From the NCBI GenBank assembly GCA_017308495.1, contig JAFKES010000079.1, positions 62,001 through 126,000 of the forward strand: DNA of 64,000 nucleotides, written 5' to 3'. Of this stretch, positions 1 through 8,154 are shown piece by piece (the first letter of the stretch is position 1; the number at the start of each line of letters is the position of its first letter). A program made the position numbers and the translations under genes. This DNA is from Afipia sp. GTDB lineage: Bacteria > Pseudomonadota > Alphaproteobacteria > Rhizobiales > Xanthobacteraceae. Under the pieces are notes generated by a model, which was given only the letters and a program-made list of their open reading frames with translations, did not search any database and had not been told where the DNA came from.

Positions 1-563
1 ACGATTTCGGAGCGCCGCAGCCCGCCGGCAAAGCCCAGCAACAGCATGGAGCGGTCGCGCAGGCCGCGCAGGCTGCCGCGATCGAGCGTCTCGAGCATGG
101 CGATGATGTCCTCAGGCAGAACGGCGTCCTTCTTCACGGGCGGGCGGCCGTGGGTGCGCCGGATGCCGGCGAGCACGGTCGCGACGTGGCGGTCCTGGCG
201 GTCGAAGGCGAGGCCGCGCTGGCGGAACTGCCAGCTCAGGGCGGACAGCCGCCGCTCGATCGTTGACACGGCATCGGGCTTCGCGCCTGCTTTCCCGGCG
301 GCGCAGGCGGTGATGTAGAGCCCGATGGTCTGGACATCCGGGGGCAGGGGATCGAGGCTTTGCCGCCGGCACCAGACACTGTAGTGCCGCCAATCCGCCC
401 CATAGGCGCGGCGAGTGTTCTCGGCGCTGGACGCTTTGATGTAGTCGCGCGCCCGGTCGACGAGTGGCGCGAGATGAGCCGGCATGCGGGGAGGGGAGGT
501 TTCCGTCACGTCCCGCACCTTGTCCGGAGAGTCATCGCCAGGGGAAGGTGATCGCGTGCTCAT
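1..563 (-). CDS. Tyrosine recombinase/integrase, N-terminal part
   Basis: Translating the minus strand from an ATG at 561-563 gives an open frame that runs off the left edge (187 codons visible). Residues 29-120 resemble the SAM-like core-binding domain of phage-type integrases (visible words RARDYIKASSAENTRRAYGADW and LSALSWQFRQRGLAF), followed by the beginning of the catalytic domain (LPEDIIAMLETLD, then RDRAMLLLGFAGGLRRSEI, which carries the first catalytic Arg region). The catalytic His-x-x-Arg and Tyr lie outside the window, so activity cannot be judged. It is transcribed away from the toxin-antitoxin pair on its right. The family cuts and rejoins DNA at short sites and is the usual integrase or resolvase of rhizobial plasmids and islands. 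Confidence 0.88.
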   Translation of the reverse strand, partial: MSTRSPSPGDDSPDKVRDVTETSPPRMPAHLAPLVDRARDYIKASSAENTRRAYGADWRHYSVWCRRQSLDPLPPDVQTIGLYITACAAGKAGAKPDAVSTIERRLSALSWQFRQRGLAFDRQDRHVATVLAGIRRTHGRPPVKKDAVLPEDIIAMLETLDRGSLRGLRDRSMLLLGFAGGLRRSEI

Positions 564-572
564 GGTGTCCGT

Positions 573-628
573 TGTACTTATCGAATATGTACAGGATTGA
601 CATTGTGGATGATCTCATGTACGTACAT
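573..628. promoter_or_regulatory. Palindromic operator region between integrase and TacAT
   Basis: The intergenic region between the divergent integrase and antitoxin genes holds TGTAC (573-577) facing GTACA (589-593), and a perfect 12-bp palindrome ATGTACGTACAT at 617-628. The GTAC core is common to both. Ribbon-helix-helix antitoxins of the DUF1778 family usually repress their own promoter through such repeats. The position suggests autoregulation of tacAT, and the antitoxin may also affect the integrase promoter (inference). Confidence 0.55.
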
Positions 629-656
629 TGGCTGCATAGAGAACGAGTTTTGCGCC

Positions 657-935
657 ATGTCCCGCGTCGCCCTTGATGACACCAACCGCATGAACCTGCG
701 GATCAAGCCTGAGGTGAAGGCACGGCTGCTGCGTGCGGCTGCGCTACGCCACACGGATCTGACCAGCTTCGTCACACAATCCGCCTTGCGTGAGGCTGAT
801 GCGATCATTGCGGAAGCGGACGTCGTGAAGACCACGGAACGCGACTTTACTCGCATTCTCGACCTCCTGGACAATCCGCCGAAGCCGAACGCCAAGCTCC
901 GCGCGGCCGCTGCCGCATTGCCCAAATCGCTGTGA
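657..935 (+). CDS. tacA: DUF1778 ribbon-helix-helix antitoxin (TacA-type)
   Basis: This 92-residue protein has the DUF1778 layout: an N-terminal strand and helix pair (RMNLRIKPEVKARLLRAAAL) that forms the ribbon-helix-helix DNA-binding fold, then a variable C-terminal arm ending in ALPKSL that would wrap the toxin. An in-frame start exists at 597, but the ATG at 657 fits the family length and puts the protein start at the usual MSRVALDDTNRMNL. Its stop overlaps the toxin start by 4 bases (GTGA), the normal linked arrangement. It should neutralise the GNAT toxin and repress the operon. Confidence 0.85.
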   Translation: MSRVALDDTNRMNLRIKPEVKARLLRAAALRHTDLTSFVTQSALREADAIIAEADVVKTTERDFTRILDLLDNPPKPNAKLRAAAAALPKSL

Positions 936-1459
936 CGGTTTCTGCCTGGCACGAGGAGGCAATCACAAAGGCCCATGACCGAAAGGCCTTCGACTGCGGC
1001 GACGACGCTCTGAACACGTTCTTGCTGCGGTTCGCGCGCCAAGGGCACGAACAGAACGCCGTCAAGACGTTTTGCGCCATCGCCGATGATACGCCAAACA
1101 AGGTCCTCGGTTTCTACAGTATCACTCCGGCCTCGGTCGCCCATGACGCTGTGCCGCCGGCAATGACCAAAGGGCTCGCTCGCCATAGGATTCCGGGATT
1201 TCTGCTGGCCCGGCTCGCCGTAGATAAGACGGTCGCGGGCCGGGGGCTCGGCGGACAGCTTTTGCTGGCTGCGGCCTTGCGCTGTCTTCGGGTGACGGCG
1301 GAGGTCGGCGGTGTTCTGATGATCATCGAAGCCAAGAACGAGCGCGTGGCGCAGTGGTACGCAGGCTTCGGCGCCGAGCCGCTCGCCGACCAGTCGCTGA
1401 CGCTCGTCGCCCCACTCGCCACCTTTGCGGCCGCGCTCCAGACCTCCGGCCATCTCTGA
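932..1459 (+). CDS. tacT: GNAT acetyltransferase toxin (TacT-type)
   Basis: This 175-residue GNAT-fold protein directly follows the DUF1778 antitoxin and starts at a GTG inside the antitoxin stop. Visible family marks are CGDDALNTFLLRFARQGHEQN near the N terminus, the strand LGFYSITPASV, the acetyl-CoA loop VAGRGLGGQLL (the RGxGxxLL motif), and the C-terminal YAGFGAEPL, which contains the conserved Tyr-Phe-Gly segment. Toxins of this family acetylate the amino group of aminoacyl-tRNA and stop translation. The frame is intact and the motif looks complete, so an active toxin is likely. Confidence 0.88.
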   Translation: MTVSAWHEEAITKAHDRKAFDCGDDALNTFLLRFARQGHEQNAVKTFCAIADDTPNKVLGFYSITPASVAHDAVPPAMTKGLARHRIPGFLLARLAVDKTVAGRGLGGQLLLAAALRCLRVTAEVGGVLMIIEAKNERVAQWYAGFGAEPLADQSLTLVAPLATFAAALQTSGHL

Positions 1460-1622
1460 TCTTGTCAGAAGAGGGGAGGAGAGGCTGCCGGCGAGCCCGT
1501 CTGGTGTTTCCTCGGTCGACGAACCGGCGCCCGGCGGCGGGCTCTCAGGCGGCGCAGGGCCGTCCTGGGCGTCGAATGCGGGCTCGCGCGGGGCGTCAGG
1601 GCTCATTTTGCTATATTAAGAG

Positions 1623-1659
1623 AAAAACGTCCGATAATGCAACATTATCGGACGTTTTT
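1623..1659. repeat. Perfect 17-bp inverted repeat with TCCGATAATG core
   Basis: The left arm (1623-1639) and right arm (1643-1659) are perfect reverse complements around the 3-base loop CAA. Each arm has an A5 or T5 end and the core CGTCCGATAATG. It could act as a bidirectional terminator (stem plus T-run on both strands) behind tacT. It could also be an operator for a minus-strand reading frame that opens at the ATG at 1606 (MSPDAPREPAF) and is overrun by tacT. The TCCGA/TCGGA half-sites resemble the operators at 12421-12490 and 38516-38545. The stretch 1460-1730 otherwise shows no gene I can support. Confidence 0.7.
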
Positions 1660-1730
1660 ATTTGCCGACAGGCGCGGCGGTTTGATGCGATAATCGTTGC
1701 CAAAAGCGCCGCGCTGAATCATGCTCCGGC

Positions 1731-2666
1731 ATGCCCTCGCGCGCGCGAATCCTTCCCGAACCCCCGCCGACCGTTGCCCCGATGCCGGACTGGGCGCGGG
1801 TCGAGCGGCACGAAAACCCCTTTGAAGGGCCGATATTTCTGGCCGGCGCGGCGCTCGCCGCGCTGCATCCGGCCGCGCGTCACGATCACCCGATTGGCGG
1901 GCTCTGGCGCCAGCGCCTGGCGCTGAAGGCGGCGGCGGCCGTCGCCGGCGTCGTCGGCCGCCGCGAAGACGAAAGCGGTCTGCGCGACGCGCATTATCTG
2001 ACCAAGGCCGGAGACGACCCGGGTCCGGCCGGCAAGCTGTTGCGCGTCTACCGGGCGATCGGCGATCCGCACCGTCTCGCCTCGGACGAATGGGCCGAGG
2101 ACGTGCTGGACCTCCTCGACCTTCGCGACAGCGCCGAGGCCGGACAATTGTTCAGGGAGATTGGTCGGGCGATGTCGCAAACCGCCGGACCTGTGCAGGC
2201 CGCGGCGCGCGCGGCGGCGGCCTGCCTCTCGCTTGGAGCGACCGGACGAATTCTTGCGCCCTGGGTGGCCGACATGCTGCTCGCGCAGCGGCTGCGCTGG
2301 CGTGCGCCAATCCCACTGCTCGCCATCGGCTTGCGCTCCGGCGACTGGCGTTCGGCGCGCGAGGGGCGGACGGATCTGTGGGAGGATTGCTGCGCGCTGG
2401 CCTACGCCCGCGCCGCCGCCACGGCCCTTGACCTACATGCCGACCTCGGCCGTCGCGCCATGCAGCTCCTCGAGGCAACCCCGAAACTGCGCGGCAAGGA
2501 GGCGAGCGCGATCGTGGAGCGGTTGCTCGCCGAAGACGCGCAATCCGCCTCGGCGGGTCGCATGACGAGCGATCGCTCGAGCCGCCGCCTGTTCGAGCGT
2601 CTCGTTGAGCTCGGCGTCGCGCGCGAGCTGACGGGGCGCCCCACCTTCCGACTGTACGGGCTCTGA
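1731..2666 (+). CDS. DUF1403 family protein
   Basis: This 311-residue soluble, Ala/Arg-rich helical protein matches the DUF1403 pattern known from rhizobial plasmids: PDWARVERHENPFEGPIFLAGAALAAL near the start, then WRQRLALKAAAAVAGVVGRREDESGLRDAHYL, and a final winged-helix-like segment RRLFERLVELGVARELTGRPTFRLYGL. The function is unknown. The adjacent gene starts 3 bases after its stop and encodes an ScpB-like protein; the two are usually linked, which suggests a role in replicon maintenance or segregation (inference). The start could also be the ATG at 1782 (MPDWARV). Confidence 0.8.
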   Translation: MPSRARILPEPPPTVAPMPDWARVERHENPFEGPIFLAGAALAALHPAARHDHPIGGLWRQRLALKAAAAVAGVVGRREDESGLRDAHYLTKAGDDPGPAGKLLRVYRAIGDPHRLASDEWAEDVLDLLDLRDSAEAGQLFREIGRAMSQTAGPVQAAARAAAACLSLGATGRILAPWVADMLLAQRLRWRAPIPLLAIGLRSGDWRSAREGRTDLWEDCCALAYARAAATALDLHADLGRRAMQLLEATPKLRGKEASAIVERLLAEDAQSASAGRMTSDRSSRRLFERLVELGVARELTGRPTFRLYGL

Positions 2667-2668
2667 CC

Positions 2669-3358
2669 ATGGGCCGGCGCGCACGCAAGACCGAAGCGCT
2701 CGACACCGAACTGGCGGACCTGCCGCCGGAGCTGCGCTGGCGCGAATGGATGGGGCGGGTCGAGGCCGTGATCTTCGCGTCGCCCGAGCCGGTGACGCGC
2801 GAGGCGCTGACCCGCGTCGTCGGCCGCGAATGCAATATCGATCTGATCATCGACGACATTCGCGAAGAGCTGCGCGGCCGTCCCTATGAGCTCGCATCCG
2901 TCGCCGGCGGATTTCAGCACCGCACCCGCAAGGCGTTCGCGCCGGCGATCCAGACTGCGACCGGCCTGGGCCACCAGGTGCGCCCGCTATCCCAGCAGGA
3001 GAGCCTGATCCTGATGTGCATCGCCTATTACCAGCCGATCACCCGTGGGGAGCTTGGCCAGTTCTTCGGCAAGGAAGTTAGTCGTGATCTGATTGCCCAT
3101 CTGCGCGGTCTCGGTTTCATCGCATCCGGCCCACGCGCGCCCCAGCCTGGCGCGCCCTACACCTACGTCACTACCAACGGGTTCTTGTCCCACTTCGGCT
3201 TCAATACGCTGCGCGACCTGCCGAACATGGAGATGCTCGAGGACGCCGGGCTGCTCAGCAAGGAAAAATTGTTGGCAGGGGATTTTCCGTTGCTGCCTGC
3301 GGACGAGGCCGTCGACGTTGAGCAGAACCTCGACGACGATGACGATACGGCCGGCTGA
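2669..3358 (+). CDS. scpB: ScpB-like segregation and condensation protein
   Basis: This 229-residue protein has two winged-helix units typical of ScpB: VEAVIFASPEPVTREALTRVVG (residues about 32-53) and SQQESLILMCIAYYQPITRGELGQFFG (about 107-133), followed by LIAHLRGLGFIASGPR and YVTTNGFLSHFGFNTLRDLP. ScpB dimers normally bridge ScpA and SMC in chromosome condensation. This plasmid-type form sits directly behind DUF1403 with no scpA or smc gene in view. It ends in an acidic tail (NLDDDDDTAG). An accessory role in partition of the mobile replicon is likely but not shown. The 279 bases after it contain no supported gene. Confidence 0.85.
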   Translation: MGRRARKTEALDTELADLPPELRWREWMGRVEAVIFASPEPVTREALTRVVGRECNIDLIIDDIREELRGRPYELASVAGGFQHRTRKAFAPAIQTATGLGHQVRPLSQQESLILMCIAYYQPITRGELGQFFGKEVSRDLIAHLRGLGFIASGPRAPQPGAPYTYVTTNGFLSHFGFNTLRDLPNMEMLEDAGLLSKEKLLAGDFPLLPADEAVDVEQNLDDDDDTAG

Positions 3359-3637
3359 ACGGAGATGTTGCATCGAGCGCACGCTTTTGCCGCGGCGCGC
3401 GCTCCCGTTTTTCCTACCAGGGCGAGCGACAAGACAAGCCGGCGCGGCAAGTCGAACGCGCGGCGCCTCGCACCTGATCAGCAAGCGCGATTCGTGGCGC
3501 TCTGCAAGAGCTGATTTCTCCTAGCCCTAATCACGTCCCGGCTAGCTGCCCTGTGGGCGAAAGCGCTAATCTTACCGACGATACCGATTCTCGCGGGAGA
3601 CATCCCAGACAACGGAACGCTCTGGACACGATTACCG

Positions 3638-5125
3638 ATGGCAGAGGCAGCGGCCAGGTTTGAAGCGTTGCGGACGTCGGTCACAGCGATGCCGCACAAC
3701 ATCGAGGCCGAGCAGGCCCTGCTGGGCGCGATTTTCATCAACAACGACGCGTTCTATCGGGTATCGGACTTCTTGAAATCGGATCATTTCTTCGAGCCAC
3801 TGCATCGCGCGATTTTCGACGTGATGGCCAGCTTGATCGAAGCGAACAAGATCGCGAGCCCTATCACGGTCAAGACCTTTCTTCCGGCCGACTTGAATAT
3901 TGGCGTGCTGTCGATCTCGCAGTATCTCGCGCGGGTCGCGGCCGAGGCCACGACCGTGATCAACGCTGTAGATTATGGCCGCTCCATCTACGACCTCGCG
4001 ATCCGTCGTGAGCTGATCAACATCGCGGACGACATCCGCGATGCGGCGTTCAATTCAGCCGTTGACTCCGCGCCGCGCGAGCAAATCGAGCATGCAGAGC
4101 AGCGTCTCTACGAGGTCGCAGAAACAGGGCGGTTCGGCAGCGGTTTCGAGACATTTGATGCGGCCTTGACGCAAGCGATCGACAAAGCCGCTCTCGCCTA
4201 TCAAAGCGACGGGAATCTCTCGGGGCTGCCGACAGGTCTCAAAGACCTCGACACAATGATGGGAGGGCTCCAGCCGTCGGACCTCATCATCATCGCCGGC
4301 CGACCCGGCATGGGCAAGACGTCGCTCGCAACGAACATCGCCTACAACGTCGCAAGAGCTTACCAAGCGCCCGATGCGAGCACGCATTCTCCGCAAAACC
4401 ATTCCGGCGGCATTGTTGCCTTTTTCTCGCTTGAGATGTCATCCGAGCAGCTTGCGACGCGGGTCATTGCTGAGCAGTCGGAGATCTCGTCTTCAAGCAT
4501 CCGGCGTGGCAAGATCTCCGAAGGCGATTTTGATACGCTTATTCGGCGCCGGCAGGACATTCGGCGCATACCATTGTTTATCGACCAGACGGGAGCGCTG
4601 ACGGTCGGCCAAGTGGCCGCACGCGCGCGGCGGCTGAAACGACAGCGCGGTCTCGACCTGATCGTCGTCGATTACATCCAGCTTATGCAGGGCGCGACTC
4701 AGCGGGCCGCACAGAATCGCGTGCTTGAGCTGACCGAGATCACGACCGGCCTGAAGGCTCTGGCCAAGGAACTCGACGTCCCGATCGTCGCGTTGTCGCA
4801 ATTGTCGCGAAACGTCGAGAACCGGGAAGAGAAGCGCCCGCAGTTGTCGGACCTGCGCGAATCCGGTTCGATCGAGCAAGACGCCGACGTCGTATTGTTT
4901 GTATTTCGCGAAGAATACTACCTCAAGAATCGAGAGCCGATGGCCGGTACCGAAGCTCACCTCAAATGGCAGGCGGAGCTTGAGGCATCGCGTGGAAAGG
5001 CTGAGATCATCATCGGCAAGCAGCGGCATGGCCCGACAGGGGCCGTGAACCTGTCGTTTCAGGGCGAGTTCACGCGATTTGCCGATCTCGCTGACGCGAA
5101 CCGGGTCCCAGTTCGGTCCCTGTGA
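3638..5125 (+). CDS. dnaB: Replicative DNA helicase, DnaB family
   Basis: This 495-residue DnaB-type helicase is complete. The N-terminal domain (MPHNIEAEQALLGAIFINN, residues 18-36) is followed by the RecA-like ATPase: Walker A GRPGMGKTS at 221-229, FFSLEMSSEQLATR, Walker B LDLIVVDYIQLM near 345, and SQLSRNVENREEKRPQLSDLRESG with the arginine finger region. Chromosomal copies normally share this length. Location beside plasmid maintenance genes suggests an accessory replicon-borne helicase that may load at the element's own origin (inference). The protein starts with a short extra leader (MAEAAARFEALRTSVTA) before the conserved MPHN. Confidence 0.93.
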   Translation: MAEAAARFEALRTSVTAMPHNIEAEQALLGAIFINNDAFYRVSDFLKSDHFFEPLHRAIFDVMASLIEANKIASPITVKTFLPADLNIGVLSISQYLARVAAEATTVINAVDYGRSIYDLAIRRELINIADDIRDAAFNSAVDSAPREQIEHAEQRLYEVAETGRFGSGFETFDAALTQAIDKAALAYQSDGNLSGLPTGLKDLDTMMGGLQPSDLIIIAGRPGMGKTSLATNIAYNVARAYQAPDASTHSPQNHSGGIVAFFSLEMSSEQLATRVIAEQSEISSSSIRRGKISEGDFDTLIRRRQDIRRIPLFIDQTGALTVGQVAARARRLKRQRGLDLIVVDYIQLMQGATQRAAQNRVLELTEITTGLKALAKELDVPIVALSQLSRNVENREEKRPQLSDLRESGSIEQDADVVLFVFREEYYLKNREPMAGTEAHLKWQAELEASRGKAEIIIGKQRHGPTGAVNLSFQGEFTRFADLADANRVPVRSL

Positions 5126-5148
5126 CGGCCGCGAGGGCCACGATCTCC

Positions 5149-5183
5149 GGACAGAATGCGGGACAAATGGGACAATCTGGACA
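5149..5183 (+). promoter_or_regulatory. Direct GGACA repeats before Xre/RES operon
   Basis: Four GGACA words start at 5149, 5161, 5170 and 5179, all on the same strand, with a degenerate fifth (GGACC) at 5187. They lie 50-85 bases before the antitoxin start at 5233. The last spacings are 9 bases, so successive words lie nearly on one face of DNA. This is a plausible autoregulatory operator for the Xre-type antitoxin, or the promoter itself. Confidence 0.4.
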
Positions 5184-5232
5184 AACGGACCATCACGGGC
5201 TATATTTCGGCATGACCCGAAGGAGCAACCCG

Positions 5233-5949
5233 ATGACGACCCGTCACACCGGCCAGGCCCGCCGATCCAATGTCGCAAGCCGCGTTGCGACGACGGTTCG
5301 CGATGCGCTGAAGAGCGAGCCGCGGCTGAAGCGGAGTGCCGTCGCGCTGTCGGCCCGGATCGCCGGCACGGCGGCCGCAGCCGTCGCGGACCTGCCCGAG
5401 GAAGCCCGCGCGACCTTGACGCGGCGCGAGCCGGAACTCATCACGCGCATCCGCGGCCTCGTCGAGGCCTTCGGTGAAACCGCCCGCCCTGCCCACATCG
5501 CGCTCGATTTTGGCCGCGAGGTCGAACCGCGCAAGGGTGCCGGCGTCGGCACGGTTGTCAGCGAGGCCGAGGGCGATGCGGCGCTCCACGAACTCGCGGT
5601 AGCGCGACGTCTTGAAGATTGGGCGGGCGAGGTTGCGGGCGCCAGCGCGTTACTGCGCGACTATGGGATCGCGCGTTCGAGCCTCCACCGCTGGCAACAG
5701 AACGGCGATGTGATCGCCCTCCTGAAGGGCGCCAAGAAGCACGTCTTTCCGGTTGACCAGTTCATCGACAGCCGACCGGCCAAGGGGATTTCAGACGTGA
5801 TGGCGATCATCACCGATCCGCGCGTAGCCTGGCTCTGGCTCAGCCGCGCCAATCCCGTGCTTGGCGGCCGAAAGCCCATCGATCTGCTCAAGCGCGATCG
5901 TGTATCGGAGGTCGTCGAGGCCGCGCGTGACTATTTCACGCAACCATGA
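5233..5949 (+). CDS. Xre/MbcA/ParS-type (DUF2384) antitoxin
   Basis: This 238-residue protein has a C-terminal DUF2384 domain: an HTH-like segment (LLRDYGIARSSLHRWQQNGD) and ISDVMAIITDPRVAWLWLSRANPVLGG, then KPIDLLKRDRVSEVVEAARDYF, the signature toxin-binding tail. The N-terminal half is longer than in typical members (about 150 residues) and unrecognised. The ATG at 5233 is chosen because AAGGAG lies 8 bases upstream; an in-frame start at 5122 lacks a binding site and overlaps dnaB. The stop overlaps the RES toxin ATG (ATGA), showing translational coupling. Confidence 0.82.
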   Translation: MTTRHTGQARRSNVASRVATTVRDALKSEPRLKRSAVALSARIAGTAAAAVADLPEEARATLTRREPELITRIRGLVEAFGETARPAHIALDFGREVEPRKGAGVGTVVSEAEGDAALHELAVARRLEDWAGEVAGASALLRDYGIARSSLHRWQQNGDVIALLKGAKKHVFPVDQFIDSRPAKGISDVMAIITDPRVAWLWLSRANPVLGGRKPIDLLKRDRVSEVVEAARDYFTQP

Positions 5950-6542
5950 GGCTCGACCAAGACGTTCTGCAGCGGCTGGCCGTGCGGATCGATGTCACGG
6001 ACTATGTTCGCGTCATCGATAACGCACACCGCGCGACACCGCTCGGCATGGGCGTCGGGCGCACGCGCTTCTCCAGCCCTGCCGACTCGTTCAAGCTGCT
6101 GTATCTCGCGCAGGACACTCGCACGGCCATCGCCGAGCGCATCGTGCGTGATCGTTTCCAAGGCAAAGCGCGGCGTGAACTGTTCGCGCAGGAGCTTCGC
6201 AGATTCTCTATCTTTGCAGTGAATAGTGTTGAGCCACTTTCGCTGATCGACTTGCGGCACGAGGGCGCAAGCCTCTTGGTCGCGCCGACCGATGCCGTCC
6301 GGGGCCGTGCCCATCAAGCCGGACGCGCCTTGAGCCAGCAGCTCTATGATCAGACGTCGGCCGATGGCGTTGTCTACATGTCGCGCATTACCAACCGTGA
6401 ATGCGTAGCCGTCTACGACCGCGCCGTCGTCGCGAAGCTCGCTGTCAAAGCTCCGGTGATGTCGCTTATTCGCTTGGCGTCACTGCCGGCGGACATACGG
6501 GCCTTGCATATTGCAGTCCTGGATGACAGCGATTACGGTTGA
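5946..6542 (+). CDS. RES-domain toxin (NAD+ phosphorylase/hydrolase family)
   Basis: This 198-residue RES-domain protein has the expected Arg-Glu-Ser pocket pattern: GRTRFSSPADSFKLLYLAQD near residue 39, TRTAIAERIV about 20 residues later, and DGVVYMSRI near residue 140. It follows the DUF2384 antitoxin with an ATGA overlap. RES toxins deplete cellular NAD+ by phosphorolysis or hydrolysis. The frame is intact with no truncation. The gene converges with the next minus-strand gene; only 12 bases separate them. Confidence 0.87.
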   Translation: MRLDQDVLQRLAVRIDVTDYVRVIDNAHRATPLGMGVGRTRFSSPADSFKLLYLAQDTRTAIAERIVRDRFQGKARRELFAQELRRFSIFAVNSVEPLSLIDLRHEGASLLVAPTDAVRGRAHQAGRALSQQLYDQTSADGVVYMSRITNRECVAVYDRAVVAKLAVKAPVMSLIRLASLPADIRALHIAVLDDSDYG

Positions 6543-6554
6543 AGATCAGGCATC

Positions 6555-7007
6555 TCAAGCCGCGCGGCTTATCTGACGAAGCGCCTCTGCGTACCAATCG
6601 ATCTCGGCATGGCAGTGCGCCCAGTTCGCAGCCTTCTTCGGATGTGATGCAATCCACGACTTCAACGCCTCAAAGGCCGCAGATTTCAGAAGGTGTGGAT
6701 ACGGAGGTGGTGCGTCTGGCCGCACCGGCAGACCAAAGCGACGAGAGAGGCGCTGCACATCGCCTCGTGAAAAGCCCGCGAGAGAAATCCTTTCCAATGG
6801 CGGCGCGCCTTCGCAAACCCACCATCCTTCAGACTCGAGCTCCGCGCGCTCTGATTGATAGAAAATCGCCGACGCGCCGAGTGGTGCGGTATGACGTTGC
6901 GGCTTTCCGATCGGCCGCGCGCTGATCAGCGGCCCCGCGCTCCCGAGTTCGCCCCGAAACACGATGTCGTTGATCACGATCTGGAAGAAGGTGAGGTCGC
7001 TCGCCAT
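6555..7007 (-). CDS. Hypothetical protein
   Basis: The 150-residue product begins MASDLTFFQIVINDIVFRGE and contains a Trp-rich tail (AANWAHCHAEIDWYAEALRQI). I do not recognise the family. There is no signal peptide, membrane segment or catalytic motif. A TTG at 7020-7022 is also possible, but the ATG at 7007 is preferred. Convergence with the RES gene and good codon periodicity argue for a real gene; its relation to the toxin-antitoxin pair is unknown. Confidence 0.55.
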   Translation of the reverse strand: MASDLTFFQIVINDIVFRGELGSAGPLISARPIGKPQRHTAPLGASAIFYQSERAELESEGWWVCEGAPPLERISLAGFSRGDVQRLSRRFGLPVRPDAPPPYPHLLKSAAFEALKSWIASHPKKAANWAHCHAEIDWYAEALRQISRAA

Positions 7008-7159
7008 CGCCAAGGGCCACAATCCGAATCAGATGAATCGTAACATGCAGAACCGGCGTCGCGGGTGGGGGCGCATGGTGTAGTGTTGCCGCAGATCAAG
7101 GTATTGCGGATCGCGACCATCGATCCTCAGACGCCGAATGATGAGGCGAGGGCAGATCA

Positions 7160-7711
7160 GTGACAGGGACTGAACAGCGTGCGGGACGGTTGCTCACCAT
7201 TCTTGTGGTCGCGACCGCGTGGGCCGGATTTCTGATCGGCGTGTCGTTTCTTGCCACGCCCGTCAAGTTCATGGCGCCCAGCCTCATTCTGCCAGTGGCG
7301 CTCGATGTTGGCCGCCAGACCTTTCATGTCTTCAATCGCTGCGAAATTGCTCTTGCGGTCGCGATGTTGCTTCTCGTGATTTGGGGCCTGCGCTCGAGAA
7401 TCCCGATAGGGCTCGCGGCGATCCTCATGCTCCTCGTCGTGATGCAAACGCTCTGGATGCTGCCGGCGCTTGATGCGCGCGTGGAAGCGATCCTGAAAGG
7501 CGGGACACCCGCGCCATCACCGCTCCATACCGCCTACATCGCTGTCGAATGCGCGAAGCTCGCGTTGCTTGTCGCCATCGCAAGGCGTCACCGCGAGGAG
7601 AATCTTGCGCCCCGGTGTTCGGTGAGACGGCAGGTTGCACCTCAAACCAGCAAACTGCCCTTACGAACGCAAGGTCCGCTTCTTCAGTTTCGAACCTTTC
7701 AAATTCTCTAG
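7160..7711 (+). CDS. Integral membrane protein, about four transmembrane helices
   Basis: This 183-residue protein starts at a GTG. Hydrophobic stretches at about residues 11-33, 64-81, 83-104 and 126-143 suggest four membrane helices, with the conserved-looking loop SFLATPVKFMAPSL after the first one. The tail after residue 148 (ENLAPRCSVRRQV onward) is polar and unlike the rest, which may be read-through after an old frameshift. The role is unknown. Confidence 0.5.
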   Translation: MTGTEQRAGRLLTILVVATAWAGFLIGVSFLATPVKFMAPSLILPVALDVGRQTFHVFNRCEIALAVAMLLLVIWGLRSRIPIGLAAILMLLVVMQTLWMLPALDARVEAILKGGTPAPSPLHTAYIAVECAKLALLVAIARRHREENLAPRCSVRRQVAPQTSKLPLRTQGPLLQFRTFQIL

Positions 7712-7848
7712 TAGATGCAACGCCTTGATGGGCGTTGCCTGGCGCGCTATCTGTTGTCATCGCTCCCGTCGATAGCTAGGCCGCGCATCGCATCAAACGC
7801 CGTCCAAGCCACACCCTGCTTGCGGATGAGCGAAGGATGCAGACAACC

Positions 7849-8154
7849 ATGTCGCACGAGCTTGACATCGAAGCCGCCCGTCTCGAATTGCATCGCGCCG
7901 TTATGACGGCGTTCTGCAACACGCTTCATGCCAGCCGACTTCCGCCAATGACTGTCATGGCTCTGACGGCGGCGGCCGTCGGGTCGATATATAGGGAGAT
8001 CGCTGACGAACATCGTCGTGACGACCAATGCCCCTGCGGTTGGAAGCCAGCGACGAGCGCCGATGTCGAAGCGCTGCAGTCTGCACTCGCCACCACAGCC
8101 GACGCCCGTCCGATCGCGGACCTCGGCGTCGTGCAAGTCGCAGGGCGAGCATGA
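7849..8154 (+). CDS. Small hypothetical protein upstream of tonB
   Basis: The 101-residue product starts MSHELDIEAARLELHRAV. The ATG at 7849 is preferred over the one at 7837 because the GAAGGA ribosome site needs the extra spacing. The stop codon overlaps the tonB start (ATGATG at 8151), so the two are translationally coupled. It contains a short DDQCPCGWKP segment that could be a metal-binding or zinc-knuckle-like loop. No family is recognised. Confidence 0.5.
   Translation: MSHELDIEAARLELHRAVMTAFCNTLHASRLPPMTVMALTAAAVGSIYREIADEHRRDDQCPCGWKPATSADVEALQSALATTADARPIADLGVVQVAGRA

Noticed and set aside
578..1606. Long minus-strand reading frame opposite tacAT (342 codons)
   Set aside because: It is the mirror of the tacA/tacT genes, which have clear families and a coupled start. 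Only its first 50 codons (1456-1606) lie outside tacT, so at most a short lost gene head remains.
2152..2974. Minus-strand frames opposite DUF1403 and scpB
   Set aside because: Arg/Ser-rich composition typical of antisense frames in GC-rich DNA; the plus-strand products match families.
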